NCBI GenBank assembly: GCA_020284085.1
Contig: JACEVL010000158.1
Span: 62,001 to 126,000, forward strand
From: Aporrectodea caliginosa
Taxonomy: Eukaryota; Annelida; Clitellata; Crassiclitellata; Lumbricidae
DNA: 64,000 nt
Reading direction: 5' to 3'
The translations under genes were made by a program, and so were the position numbers. The notes under the pieces were generated by a model. The model was not told the DNA's origin, did no database searches, and saw only the letters and a list, made by a program, of their open reading frames with translations. Positions 14,220 through 25,666 of this stretch are shown one piece after another (position 1 is the first letter of the stretch; each line of letters starts with the position of its first letter).

Positions 14220-14529
14220 ATGCTGAAACTGAGCAAGAGAGCAGTAATCCTACTGTCTCTTGCGGCTGCTGTTTGTGAGCTGGGCAACTGCACTGAATAA
14301 TTATACGGCAGTGTACGATGCTGATGGGAGGCGTCAGTGTGCAGTTGGTCAGCCACATGAGGTCCGTCTTTCGACCAACACTGCGATCCTTGAATGCTTA
14401 CGATTGTGCGATGACAATCCAGAATGCGTCGTCTTCAATCTCTACGACAACACCACCTGTGAAACATTCACTTGTCCATCCAAATTGCCCCGTGGTTACC
14501 AGCTCGTAGAATTCTGCAAAGGCTTTCGG
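14220..14529 (+). pseudogene. Gene 2 exon 1 (signal peptide plus Apple, frameshifted)
   Basis: [20 protein letters not shown] signal peptide, then premature TAA at 14298. In the shifted frame the Apple domain is complete: [40 protein letters not shown], ending before donor CGG|GTAAGT (14529/14530). Putative acceptor TTGATAG just before the ATG. Confidence 0.85.
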
Positions 14530-14777
14530 GTAAGTTTCAAATAATTTTAATTCATTTATTGAGTTTTTAAATTTACATTCAGGCGCAAATTGACAAGTAC
14601 ATTAAGAAGTGAACGGCCACATAGACAAAGAGGTTCGTAGCTTGGTTTAAATATTATGGACTTATTGAATCACTGAAAAACAAACTGGTTGATTCAATCA
14701 TTCACTCATTTATGCATTTCAAACTTACTTGCATTTTATATTTATTGAGGTAGAAGTTTTAGCAGTTGCATTCCTGT

Positions 14778-14817
14778 TGTTATTATTATTATTATTTTTA
14801 TTATTATTATTAATATT

Positions 14818-14848
<31 letters not shown>

Positions 14849-14871
14849 TTATTTTTATTATTTTTATTTTT
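14778..14871. repeat. Interrupted (ATT)n microsatellite
   Basis: ATT units with TTTT interruptions in gene 2 intron 1. Confidence 0.9.
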
Positions 14872-15012
14872 TTTGCCCTGAGGTACGTCATTCCCCCAGG
14901 GACTTAGAAATTATAAAAGTTGGCCTAATGTGTTTCTGGAACGGCTGGAATAGAAACCCTGCGGGGTGATAGGTAGACGATTATTATTATTATTACATTC
15001 GTCTCTTGCGGC

Positions 15013-15118
15013 TGCAAGAAGACCCCAAGAGCAGAGGAGAAAGCCAAGCGCAGGGACTAAAGTCAAGCGCAGAGGAAAAAGCCAAGCGCAGGGACGAAAG
15101 TCAAGCGCAGGGACGAAA
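15013..15118. repeat. 19-bp satellite, intron 1 array
   Basis: Five units of the GCGCAGGGACGAAAGTCAA type, sandwiched between SINE ends and (ATT)n. Confidence 0.8.
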
Positions 15119-15138
15119 TAATAATCGTCTACGTATCA

Positions 15139-15165
15139 CTATTCTATTATTATTATTATTATTAC

Positions 15166-15256
<91 letters not shown>
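15139..15256. repeat. (ATT)n microsatellite
   Basis: Nearly pure ATT, gene 2 intron 1. Confidence 0.95.
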
Positions 15257-15339
15257 TTTTTTTCCCCGAGGTACATATGATCCCTCAGGATTGCAAAAAT
15301 TAGGGGGCGCGTTGTTCTGGAATGGCTAATCTTCACAGA

Positions 15340-15771
15340 TGGATTGGTGGGTTAGGAAAGTGCTAGAAAAAGCAACTGCGTTGAAGCGCTGAATAGTCAT
15401 TGATAAGCGCTGAAAAAGAAAAGTTGTCTCTCTATTGTCTCCAGAAGTTTGGGCAAGTCGGTAGCCGAGAAGGTTGATTAAAGCAAGGCCTTCTTGGCTT
15501 ATTGGACCCAGCGTTTCAAAGGCCAAGGGCACAAAGCAGTAAGATGGCAAAATGGCAGTGTATTTGGTTGTTTTTCTGTCTGCTGCGATCTCAGCAGCAG
15601 CACCAGCAACCTCAGCTGATCTGGTGCGGTATGACACTGCCAGGGTGTCGATGACAGTGGCATCCCAGGCAAGGCTTTTGCCACCCTCCCATGGAATGAG
15701 CGTCACACCATCTGGACGTCTCCCATCAGACCTAGCAAGTCCAGTAGGCTCCTTAGTAGCCGGAAGCCAGC

Positions 15772-15772
<1 letters not shown>
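15340..15772 (-). mobile_element. Non-LTR element C-terminal (endonuclease-like) domain fragment
   Basis: Minus strand encodes GLARSDGRRPDGVTLIPWEG, then SLAWDATVIDTLA, FVPLAFETLGPI and TFLFQRLSMTIQRFNAVAF. This block is common at the C-terminus of invertebrate retroelement RT proteins; the RPD...WDATV..D pattern resembles a PD-(D/E)-type nuclease core, which is inference. The ORF upstream runs into (ATT)n. Confidence 0.7.

Positions 15773-15865
<93 letters not shown>
15773..15865. repeat. (ATT)n microsatellite
   Basis: Pure ATT joined directly to the LINE fragment. Confidence 0.95.
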
Positions 15866-15951
15866 GTGGTGTAGCCTATAATAGCTCTGCTGCTTCAATT
15901 AATGTAGCAGCTGTAATGAAACTGTAATGATGCGTTCTGATGTAATTTTAG

Positions 15952-15991
15952 ATAAACGATTGGAAGTTGAGATGCAGTCAACCAGAATGTG
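15952..15991 (+). CDS. Gene 2 micro-exon 2 (40 nt)
   Basis: Acceptor AATTTTAG|ATA, donor TGTG|GTATTT; phase 0 to 1, encoding INDWKLRCSQPEC plus one base. It is the only conserved segment between exons 1 and 3 that solves the phase mismatch (exon 1 ends in phase 0, exon 3 begins in phase 1). Two cysteines probably complete the Apple domain. Confidence 0.72.
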
Positions 15992-16495
15992 GTATTTCGA
16001 ACTGTCTCTTCGTTAAGCAAATTACCATAACCAGCTTACGTTTTCTATTGCTCCACATTAATCTTTGTTACTCATTAAGTGTGTTAGACAACGATTAAAT
16101 CTATCGACATTTTAGTGCATTTTAAGGTACACTATTAAACTGTTTAAGCCAAATGTTGGGGTATGTTTCCTTGGAGTATCGTCAGACTAGTGCATATAGG
16201 TACTAAAGTAGTCACTGCTGGACGAATCTGCCTTTTTGTTAGGCACTGGTTGTGGTTTTGAAAATAAACTATAGCACACACGACTCTTAAATAGAGAAGA
16301 ACGAACTACATTTATCAAGTGTCTGGGAGTAAATCTTAGTCGGTCACATTTGGCTTCAAGATTGATGCCCACTTGCTCAGCTGAGGTGAATGGCAGATTC
16401 TACATTTGTCACCATCGCCTACGGTTTTGAGATGAGGGATATTTATAAGACAATGGCAAAGCTGGTGATGTTAATAAAAAGACTTGAGTGATTTT

Positions 16496-17263
16496 TTAAA
16501 CCCAGTTTGATTGGACAAGGGAGGAAGCGCACCTCCGATGGTAGGTCATTCCAGATGGAGGGCCTACAACCGAGGAAGCTCGGCGCGGCCTAGCAGTCAA
16601 GCGAGCCCGTGGAATTAGAAGTTGCCCCGTCGTCGCGGAGTGAAGCACCCGACGCACTACAACTTCGGACACTGCAGGGCGACAGAGATCGCGCAGGTAC
16701 GATAGAGCACAGCCAAGGATGCAGCGTGAAACCAAAGCAGCAACCCGGTATGGGATCCGTTGGGCCACAGGTAACCAGTGCAACACATCGCGCATGTAGG
16801 CAGAAACAGAGCCGAATTTTGTAATTCTCGAGCAGCCGAGCGCAGAACTCGATCTAGTCGCCCGAGAACCCCAAGGGGGATGCCAACGAGGATCGAGCAA
16901 CAGTGGTCAATTCGACTAGTAACGAAAGCATGCACAAGAACCACTAGTGCGTCATGAGAAAGAGCGCGAGAAACCACTCGGAGCTGGCGAAGCTGGCAAT
17001 AACAGCTTCGATAGATCAAGTTCACATGTTGAGAAAGACTAAGTTCTTGGTCATGGGTGAGGCCCAGGTCACGAACCATGAGGGAGAAAGTTATCTCAGG
17101 AAAGACCCGAGCAAGCTGGCGCAAATCAATATTAGCTAGTTGCCGACGGCCACCTAGCCAAATAAACTGAGTCTTGGACGGATTTAAGAGAAGTCGATTT
17201 GAGGCCATCCAAGAGGAAAGGACATCTACGGTTAGGCACATCTGTCGCACAGTAGCACCTAAT
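16496..17263 (-). mobile_element. CR1/L2-like LINE fragment in gene 2 intron 2
   Basis: Minus frames carry MASNRLLLNPSKTQFIWLGG, HVNLIYRSCYCQLRQLR, the RDVLHWLPVAQRIPYRVAAL block and RRASSVVGPPSGMTY. It interrupts the front of the degenerate exon-5 copy at 17264. Confidence 0.8.
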
Positions 17264-17349
17264 GCAGAAGACTCGACGTCTTTTCTCGCTTCATCTATTG
17301 ATATCAAAATATTGAGCGTTGGTGAATAAGAAGGCACTAGTCACTACAG
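17264..17349 (+). pseudogene. Degenerate FReD exon-5 copy in gene 2 intron 2
   Basis: GCAGAAGACTCGACG ... CACTACAG|GTAACC matches the second half of exon 5. Contains an in-frame TAA (17327-17329) and its front was replaced by a LINE, so it cannot be a coding cassette. Confidence 0.7.
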
Positions 17350-17476
17350 GTAACCTTTTACACAGCATCACTTGATTGTTGGCTAAAATTAACACAGAAA
17401 CTAATTCTGTCCGTGAAAGCCAATGAGAGTCGATGAACGTATATTTATGTTTTCTCGTTTTTAATCTTCGTGTTAG

Positions 17477-17640
17477 GTATTTATTCGTCTTTGCCGCCAC
17501 CAACACAGCCTCCGTTGAGAGACTGTGCGGACGTAAGAGCAGCTGGACACAACGAAAGCGGCGTCTATGTCATCAAAGTGGGTAACAGCGATACCGAGAC
17601 AAGCGTCTACTGCGACATGGATAACTCAGAAAGTTGGCTG
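17477..17640 (+). CDS. Gene 2 exon 3 (linker plus FReD start)
   Basis: Acceptor TGTTAG|GT ATT, donor CTG|GTAATT; 164 nt, phase 1 to 0. Encodes [20 protein letters not shown] and SVYCDMDNSESWL. DC and YC form the first FReD disulfide in known family members. Confidence 0.87.
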
Positions 17641-18009
17641 GTAATTTATTTATTTCAAAGCAATGAAAAGAAAATATAAATTACTATTCATGTCGAAGCG
17701 TTCCATCATGGAATAGTGGACCGGTACCAATCCAACGTCCAATTCAACGCAAAAATTCTTTTCATCAATCCAACTTGCATTTTAACCCCAAAAACTTAAT
17801 TCAACTTCCATTTACGCAGCAAGAAAAGAGAAATAAAAGATACGCTAAGATACAGGATAGCCTACGTTCAGTGAAACAATAAAACACGTTAAAATGAAGT
17901 TTTGCACAGCTCTGACTGGCAGGGAATCCAGCAAATTGATAGCGCATTGGCAGCGAATTCGCAGAGATGCCTATCAATACAAAGAGAAACAACTGTGATT
18001 TGAGAGCTA

Positions 18010-18210
18010 AACTAGAAAAAAATACTTCTTCAGAACTGGAATTAGAACTGTAATTATTTAAGAACTTGTATTAGAACAGACGTTATTTCAGAACTGGAAT
18101 TATAACTGAATTAGAAATTGTTTTCAGAATGGGAATAGAATTAGAACTGATTAGATCCTTAGAACTGAGTTAAAATTAATATTGTGAATCAGTTTTAGAA
18201 CTGAAATATC
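18010..18210. repeat. Degenerate AGAACTGGAATTAG repeat
   Basis: Loose tandem of TCAGAACTGGAATTAGAACT-like units in gene 2 intron 3, absent from the same intron of genes 3 and 4. Confidence 0.6.
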
Positions 18211-18684
18211 ATTGGGTTCCATGTAGTATGTCTCTACCACCAAGGACAGGCCAAGAAGGGAGCGAAGCCCCGCTTATAATATTATTGGTTTTAAATGATG
18301 AGTGACTAACATAATAGTGTTACAATACTTCATTAAAGCAGAATAAAACAACCAGAACTAGAAAGCTTACGAACAAGATCTAAGATTCATTCAAGAATTT
18401 GTTTATTAAAATCTCCGTATTTTAACTGCAAACTTTGTGCATCGTATGAAACTGATATGTTTTCAAGTCATCTACATCCAGTTATAACCACGAGAAGAAC
18501 ATTGACTTGGATATCCTGAGAGACAGCTATGGAATGAGGTGTCAGCGACTTCATTTATTAGCTTCGGCATATGAGGGGCGGTAGCCACTTATTCCCCTCG
18601 CCGTTTTCTCTTCCCACTGACAGTGTACTTACAGTGTACACATCATAGTCTATAGGAGGCTTAGTTGGAGCAGAAATTTTGAAA

Positions 18685-18790
18685 CAAATTTCTATCCTGG
18701 CGGAGATTTGAATCCCCGACTTCTCGGTGGACGGTCCAGATCGTGAACCATTCGACTATTTCCCACCCCTACATCCCACCACGATAGGTT
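18685..18790 (-). mobile_element. tRNA-derived SINE (minus)
   Basis: Minus strand: ATAGTCGAATGGTTCACGAT (A-box region) and GGGGATTCAAATCTCCGCC (B box). Syntenic copy in gene 4 intron 3 (55660-55745) and a shorter remnant in gene 3 (36930-36980). Confidence 0.65.
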
Positions 18791-18917
18791 CAAAACGACG
18801 GCACCACGTCTGTGAGGGCTCCTAACTGAAAAGATGAGTAAAAAATATACAACCGTTATCCTCTGCAAACACATATCGATACTAATTAGGACAATGTAAA
18901 TTCATAATTATTGTTAA

Positions 18918-19064
<147 letters not shown>

Positions 19065-19587
19065 TAATGGATAATGAATATATAGGCCTATATTATGTAT
19101 ACCGTATATTATACATATATGTATATGAAACATGTATTATTTATACTTCATAATACCACAAATGGTCACACCCACCGTGTCAGCCAGTCATCAACTTGAG
19201 AGCCTCATTGAGACGAGAACCTGAAATAGAAATTTCTTAGCTTTAGATTTCGTTTCAAATAGGAAGTTCCTACAGGTAGGCTATATACGCTGATCGTGTA
19301 TAGGCCACCTACACAGTTCAACAATAAAGTGAAAGATTTCCATTAATCCAATCTGAAACTTGTATAGTGCATTCCTTGTGATGCTCAAGGTATCATTTCA
19401 GGGTCACTGTTCTATTAATATGCTAAATACACATCACTGTAAAGATCAATTCCATATGACTATCAATATAGCGACAACATGACAGAGATAACCTACAATA
19501 TAAGTAATCAAAGCTGTAATATAGGCTATTCTAAAGGTGCGTGAGATTCCTTGAAACCTTCACTCTCAATTGCGGATTGTTTTCTAG

Positions 19588-19752
19588 GTAATGAAATCCT
19601 GTATAAGTTGCTAGCAAACAGAAACTACAGATTACGTGTCGTAATGGAAGATTGGGACGGAGAAACAGCTTATGCAGAATACTCGACGTTTTCCATCGCT
19701 TCATCCAGTGATAACTATACTTTGAGTGTTGATGGATACAATGGCACTGCAG
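19588..19752 (+). CDS. Gene 2 exon 5 (FReD)
   Basis: Acceptor TTTCTAG|GT AAT, donor GCAG|GTAATC; 165 nt, phase 1-1. NEILYKLLANRNYRLRVVME ... YTLSVDGYNGTAG. Confidence 0.88.
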
Positions 19753-20239
19753 GTAATCTTTCAGATGGCCTGTAAATCACATATTTTGTTGGTTAAGATT
19801 AACTAAAACGCCTTGGCAATCACAGCAGGCCCGTCCCAAGGATATCTGGGGTCCTACGCAGGTTTTATTTTGGGCCCCACCCCATTGGGAATTGGAATAC
19901 GTTATAAACGTTGTGCCTAAGAAAGTAGACTGCCCTGCAGCCTGAGTTAGTTTAAATAGTTTTACTGAGCATTATGAACAAAATTAATATGATATTAGTA
20001 TTAGTTTTTCTAAGGCAAGCAGTGCCAGTACACTGTACAGAATTGTGGGCCCCTAACTTTCTGTTCAATTGCAGGGGCCTACGCGGTTGCGTATTCAGCG
20101 TATTCCTAGGGACGGGCCTGACATCAGGGCATAACAATCTTTAGGCTATTTAAAAGAATTCTTCCTTACAGCAATTCCTACCTATTATAATAGATGTATG
20201 TTATGCTAAATGCCATTAACATTGTATGTATCTTCTTCC

Positions 20240-20612
20240 GGTTCTCTGTCCTCAGGATGGTTCATATGTCCAACAGCGCCATTCTTCCCGGTCCTGAGCC
20301 TCCTTCTTCATTTTACCGTATCCGTTCTTCTCCATCGCCCACTCCAGTAGCATCATGTCTTTTCCCTCCATTCTCCCCTCGATGATGTTTCTTGTTAGTT
20401 TCCCCTCATTATGTGTCCAATCCATTTCCTTTTACGTTCTCTAATTGTCTCTATCATGGATCTTTCCTCGCCTACCATTTTCAGTATTTCTTCATTCGTT
20501 TTGTGTTCCCTCCAGCTTACTCTTTCCATTCTACGCCATACCCACATTTCAAAGGCTGACAGTCTTCTATGTCCTCCTTCCGCATAGTCCATGTATTTAT
20601 ATAACACGGTAA
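20240..20612 (-). mobile_element. LINE C-terminal fragment
   Basis: Minus strand encodes HRRLSAFEMWVWRRMERVSW and RERKRKWIGHIMRGN, the characteristic ending of RTE/CR1-like LINE polyproteins. In gene 2 intron 5. Confidence 0.75.
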
Positions 20613-21065
20613 CTACAATCCTGTTGTCTCGACCGCCGTGCGTGGTATCAATTTAAATAGTGACGTGACAAGACACATCTGCTAAAGTCGAGTTTGGAAC
20701 AATCCTACAATTCGCGTCAAAAGCCACAAATCCAGTCTTTAATAGTCGTTCGCCGTATCAACAGGGGTGTTAGAACTGAGGTGCACGGCCCATATCGCCT
20801 GATATTGATGAAGAACATTAAAGTATCAGCCTTGCTCCGTCTTACATAGTTTCGAACGTGCATGCCAGTTTAGCACCCACCGCGTCAGGGACACCAACTG
20901 AATGCACGCGTATTGCATGGGCTTCTATCTCGACATCGTGCACAAAGTGACCATGGTTAGGTCGATATAATATATAAGCCCATGATAATGTTCCTTGCAA
21001 GAATCAACTTTATTTCACATGTCCGATGATTAGTATTCGAAATACTCGATTGAACTCTGAGAATA

Positions 21066-24000
21066 TCTTTTAAAACAACTCATTTCAGTAACTCTTTTCA
21101 ATAACTCTTTTCAATAACTCTTTCAATCATTCATTTCAATAACTCTTTAAATAGTTATTGAAAAGAGTTATTGAAAAGGGTTATTGAAATGAGTTATTGA
21201 AAACAGTTATTGAAATCAGTTATTGAAATCAGTTATTGAAAAGAGTTATTGAAAAGAGTTATTGAAAACAGTTCTTGAAAAGGGTTATTGAAATGAGTTA
21301 TTGAAAACAGTTATTGAAATGAGTTATTGAAAAGAGTTATTGAAAAGAGTTATTGAAAAGAGTCATTGAAAAGAGTTGTTGAAAAGAGTTATTGAAAAGA
21401 GTTATTGAAAAGAGTTATTGAAAAGAGTAATTCAAAAGAGTTATTGAAAAGAGTTATTGAAAAGAGTTATTGAAAAGAGTTAAAAGAGTTATTGAAAAGA
21501 GTTATTGAAAAGAGTTATTGAAAAGAGTTATTGAAAAGGAAAAGAGTTATTGAAAAGAGTTATTGAACAGATTGAAAAGAGTTATTGAAAAGACTTATTG
21601 AAAAGAGTTATTGAAAAGACCTATTGAAAAGAGTTATTGAAAAGAGTTATTGAATAGAGCTATTGAAAAGAGTTAGAAAAGAGTTATTGAAAAGAGTTAT
21701 TGAAAAGAATTATTGAAAAGAGTTATTGAAAAGAGTTATTGAAAAGACAGTTATTGAAAAGAGTTATTGAAAAGAGTTATTGAAAAGAGTTATTGAAAAG
21801 AGTTATTGAAAAGAGTTATTGAAAAGAGTTATTGAAAGAGTTATTGAAAAGAGTTATTGAAATGAGTTATTATTGAAAGAGTTATTGAAAAGAAAAGAGT
21901 TATTGAAAGAGAATTATTGAAAGAGTTATTGAAAAGAGTTATTGAAAAGAGTTATTGAAAAGAGTTATTGAAAAGAGTTATTGAAAAGAGTTATTGAAAA
22001 GAGTTATTGAAAAGAGTTATTGAAAAGAGTTATTGAAAAGAGTTATTGAAAAGAGTTATTGAAAAGAGTTATTGAAAAGAGTTATTGAAAAGAGTTATTG
22101 AAAAGAGTTATTGAGTTATTGAAAAGAGTTATTGAAAAGAGTTATTGAAAAGAGTTATTGAAAAGAGTTATTGAAAAGAGTTATTGAAAAGAGTTATTGA
22201 AAAGAATTGAAAAGAGTTATTGAAAAGAATTGAAAAGTTATTGAAAAGAGTTATTGAAAAGAGTTATTGAAAAGAGTTATTGAAAAGAGTTATTGAAAAG
22301 AGTTATTGAAAAGAGTTATTGAAAAGAGTTATTGAAAAGAGTTATTGAAAAGAGTTATTGAAAAGAGTTATTGAAAAGGGTTATTGAAAAGAGTTATTGA
22401 AAAGAGTTATTGAAAAGAGTTATTGAAAAGAGTTATTGAAAAGAGTTATTGAAAGTTGTTGAAAGAGTTATTGAAAAGAGTTATTGAAAAGAGTTATTGA
22501 AAAGAGTTATTGAAAAGAGTTATTGAAAAGAGTTCTTGAAAAGGGTTATTGAAATGAGTTATTGAAAACAGTTATTGAAATGAGTTATTGAAAAGAGTTA
22601 TTGAAAAGAGAAAAGAGTTATTGAAAAGAGTTATTGAAAAGAGTTATTGAAAAGAGTTATTGAAAAGAGTTATTGAAAAGAGTTATTGAAAAGAGTTATT
22701 GAAAAGAGTTATTGAAAAGAGTTATTGAAAAGAGTTAGTTATTGAAAAGAATTGAAAAGAGTTATTGAAAAAAGAGTTATTGAAAAGAGTTATTGAAAAG
22801 AGTTATTGAAAAGAGTTATTGAAAACAGTTATTGAAAAAAGTTACTGAAAGAGTTATTTTAAAGAATTATTGAAATGAAATTGAAACAGTTATTGAAAAG
22901 AGTTATTGAAAAGAGTTCTTGAAAAGGGTTATTGAAATGAGTTATTGAAAACAGTTATTGAAATGAGTTATTGAAAAGAGTTATTGAAAAGAGTTATTGA
23001 AAAGAGTTATTGAAAAGAGTTATTGAAAAGAGTTATTGAAAAGAGTTATTGAAAAGAATTATTGAAAAGAGTTATTGAAAAGAGTTATTGAATAGAGCTA
23101 TTGAAAACAGTTATTGAAAAAAGTTATTGAAAAGAGTTATTTTAAAGAATTATTGAAATGAATGATTGAAACAGTTATTGAAAAGAGCTATTGAAAAGAG
23201 TTATTGAAAAGGGTTATTGAAATGAGTTATTGAAAACAGTTATTGAAATGAGTTATTGAAAAGAGTTATTGAAAAGAGTTATTGAAAAGAGTCATTGAAA
23301 AGAGTTGTTGAAAAGAGTTATTGAAAAAAGTTATTGAAAAGAGTTATTGAAAAGAGTTATTGAGAAGAGTTATTGAAAAGAGTTATTGAAATGAGTTATT
23401 GAAAAGAGTTATTGAAAAGAATTATTGAAAAGAGTTATTTTAAAGTGTTATTGAAATGAATGATTGAAAGAGTTATTGAAAAGAGTTATTGAAAAGAGTT
23501 ACTGAAAAGAGTTGTTTTAAAGAGTTATTGAAAAGAGTTATTGAAAAGAGTTATTGAAAAGAGTTATTGAAAAAAGTTATTGAAAAGGGTTATTGAAAAG
23601 AGTTATTGAAAAGAGTTATTGAAAAGAGTTATTGAAAGGAGTTGTTGAAAAGAGTTATTGAAAAGAGTTGTTTTAACAATTTATTGAAAAGAGTTATTGA
23701 AAAGAGTTATTGAAAAGAGTTATTGAAAAGAGTTATTGAAAAGAGTTATTGAAAAGAGTTTTTGAAAAGAGCTATTGAAGAGAATTATTGAAATCAGTTA
23801 TTGAAAAGAGTTATTGAAAAGAGTTATTGAAAATAGTTCTTGAAAAGGGTTATTGAAATGAGTTATTGAAAACAGATATTGAAATGAGTTATTCTAAAGA
23901 GTTATTGAAAAGAGTTATTGAAAAGAGTTATTGAAAAGAGTTATTGAAAAGAGTTATTGAAAAGAGTTATTGAAAAGAGTTATTGAAAAGAGTTATTGAA

Positions 24001-24210
24001 AAGAGTTATTGAAAAAGTTATTGAAAAGAGTTATTGAAAAGAGTTATTGAAATGAGTTTTGGAAACGAGTTATTGAAAAGGGTTATTGAAAAGAGTTATT
24101 GAAAAGAGTTATTGAAAAGAATTATTGAAAAGAGTTATTGAAAAGAGTTATTGAATAGAGCTATTGAAAACAGTTATTGAAAACAGTTATTGAAAAGAGT
24201 TATTTTAAAG
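21066..24210. repeat. 3.1-kb 13-bp satellite with inverted left arm
   Basis: Unit GAGTTATTGAAAA. The first ~75 bp are in the opposite orientation (TTTTCAATAACTC), flipping near 21147. The ends CTTTTAAAACAACTC and GAGTTATTTTAAAG are inverted repeats. A composite motif GTTCTTGAAAAGGG ... GAAATGAGTTATTG recurs near 21268, 22531, 22917, 23208 and 23837. Genes 3 and 4 lack it in intron 5. No ORF crosses it. Confidence 0.93.
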
Positions 24211-24317
24211 GTTTCTACCAAAATTGGCGCTTCATAATTGTCCATATCGTATAAGCACTTTATAAGCTTAGTAGGCTTCGTTTGATTTCTAGGCATCGCT
24301 GTATTTGGCACCTTATA

Positions 24318-24735
24318 ATCGTAATTGTAATCGTAAACTCCAAGCTTCTAAAGCGCCACTCGAAAGCCAAGCGACGAGCACAGCTTATTCACGAACGCTG
24401 CGTCTAGTCAGATGGTTGTCCAAGAGAGTTGTCCGAAGGAGGTCCGAGTCCGTTGTTGCTTGGGGGTCCATAGTGTCGTGGTAACATCACTGGCGTGAAG
24501 AGCAGTAGGTAGCAGGATCGCTTCCCGTACCCTCCCAAAAGGTCCACTCAGCCTATCATTTGCGAGATGGCGCGTTGGTAAAAGGAGATTTAGGACGTGA
24601 TGGGCGCCTTGCATGGCTGCCGTATACAGTTAAATTTGACTCCTGTAATAACTTGTGATCATCCGTTCATACTGATTTGTAATCATACTGTGTTTGTGTC
24701 AGTTTGAAATTAAATGAAGATTATTATTATTATTA
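24318..24735 (-). mobile_element. Composite SINE remnants before gene 2 exon 6
   Basis: Starts with ATAATCGTAATTGTAATCGTA and GCGCCACTCGAAAGCCAAGC (the family behind the 19-bp satellite), then GGCGCCTTGCATGGCTGCCG and a short ATT tail. Confidence 0.55.
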
Positions 24736-24833
24736 TTCTCGTCACTCCTAAGTATGAAGATCGGAGTTCTTCATGCTCATGGTCTGACTTTCCACCTAAA
24801 CGTTAGTTTCTGACATGTTTTTTTGTTGTTCAG

Positions 24834-25087
24834 GAGACAGTCTTCATTATCACGATGGCATTCCGTTCAGCACCTGGGACGCCGATAACGATAACGAAAC
24901 TGACAACTTGGCAGAGGAGTTTCGCGGGGGTTGGTGGCACAATTCTCTCCGCTCTTCCTATGCACGCCTGAATGGCTTGTATCTATCTGGTGGGAAAACA
25001 TTGTACAACTATGGAATCGTATGGTACACGTATAATGAGTCGGATTATTATTCCCTAAATATGGCAGAAATGAAAATTGCTCCATGA
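24834..25087 (+). CDS. Gene 2 exon 6 (FReD end, stop)
   Basis: Acceptor TGTTCAG|GA GAC; stop TGA 25085-25087. GDSLHYHDGIPFSTWDADND ... GGWWHNSLRSSYARLNG ... IVWYTY ... MKIAP. Tyr codons at 24959 and 25025 replace the Cys pair of the other three genes. Confidence 0.88.
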
Positions 25088-25200
25088 AGCTTCGAGAAAT
25101 GAATGAACTTCACAGTTCTGCAGCTGTCTCTGTTTCTATCATTGTCACCAGTTAGATGCACATTAGCTATAGAATCGCTCCTAGCATCGGACAAAAGACA

Positions 25201-25206
25201 AATAAA
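25201..25206 (+). promoter_or_regulatory. Poly(A) signal AATAAA, gene 2
   Basis: AATAAA 114 nt after the stop. No equally clear signal was found soon after the stops of genes 1, 3 and 4. Confidence 0.5.
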
Positions 25207-25238
25207 TGATACTACATAGCCTACAGGGTAAAAATAGG

Positions 25239-25666
25239 TGTCACGACAAGTCGTCTACAGACTTTTCGTCTACAGACATTTCGCAGACAGACATTTCGTC
25301 TTCGACTGTAGCTGCATCCATTACGGCTAATCAACAGAGGCCGCTTTCTTAAAACGTACTAAATATTCTCATGGATCCAGCTTCTAATTACGGAAACAAT
25401 TATTTTCATCAATCCACCTTCTATTTTATCGAAAACTTAGTTTCATCCATCCATCCTGCTTGGTATCCAGCTTCTGTTTACGGGAAACATTATTTCTATT
25501 TCTATTTTAATACAGGAATGTTTTAGTCAATCCCACTTCCATAAGATACAGCTTCCATTTTGAAGTTACAATATCAAATCATTTCGAAAGCGAAATGTCT
25601 GTCCTCAGAATGTCTGTTGACGAAGTGTCGTAGACGAAAAATCTGTAGACGAGTTGTCGTGGAATC
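25239..25666. mobile_element. MULE-type MITE
   Basis: Inverted ends TGTCACGACAAGTCGTCTAC and GTAGACGAGTTGTCGTGGAA, with further inverted CGTCTACAGACATTTCG-type repeats inside. Flanked by the 11-bp duplication GTAAAAATAGG (25228-25238, 25667-25677). No transposase. TSDs of 9-11 bp point to Mutator-like elements. Confidence 0.75.

Noticed and set aside
15552..15881. 109-codon + strand frame starting with an apparent signal peptide (AVYLVVFLSAAISAAAPA).
   Set aside because: It is antisense to a recognisable retroelement domain and runs into (ATT)n poly-Leu.
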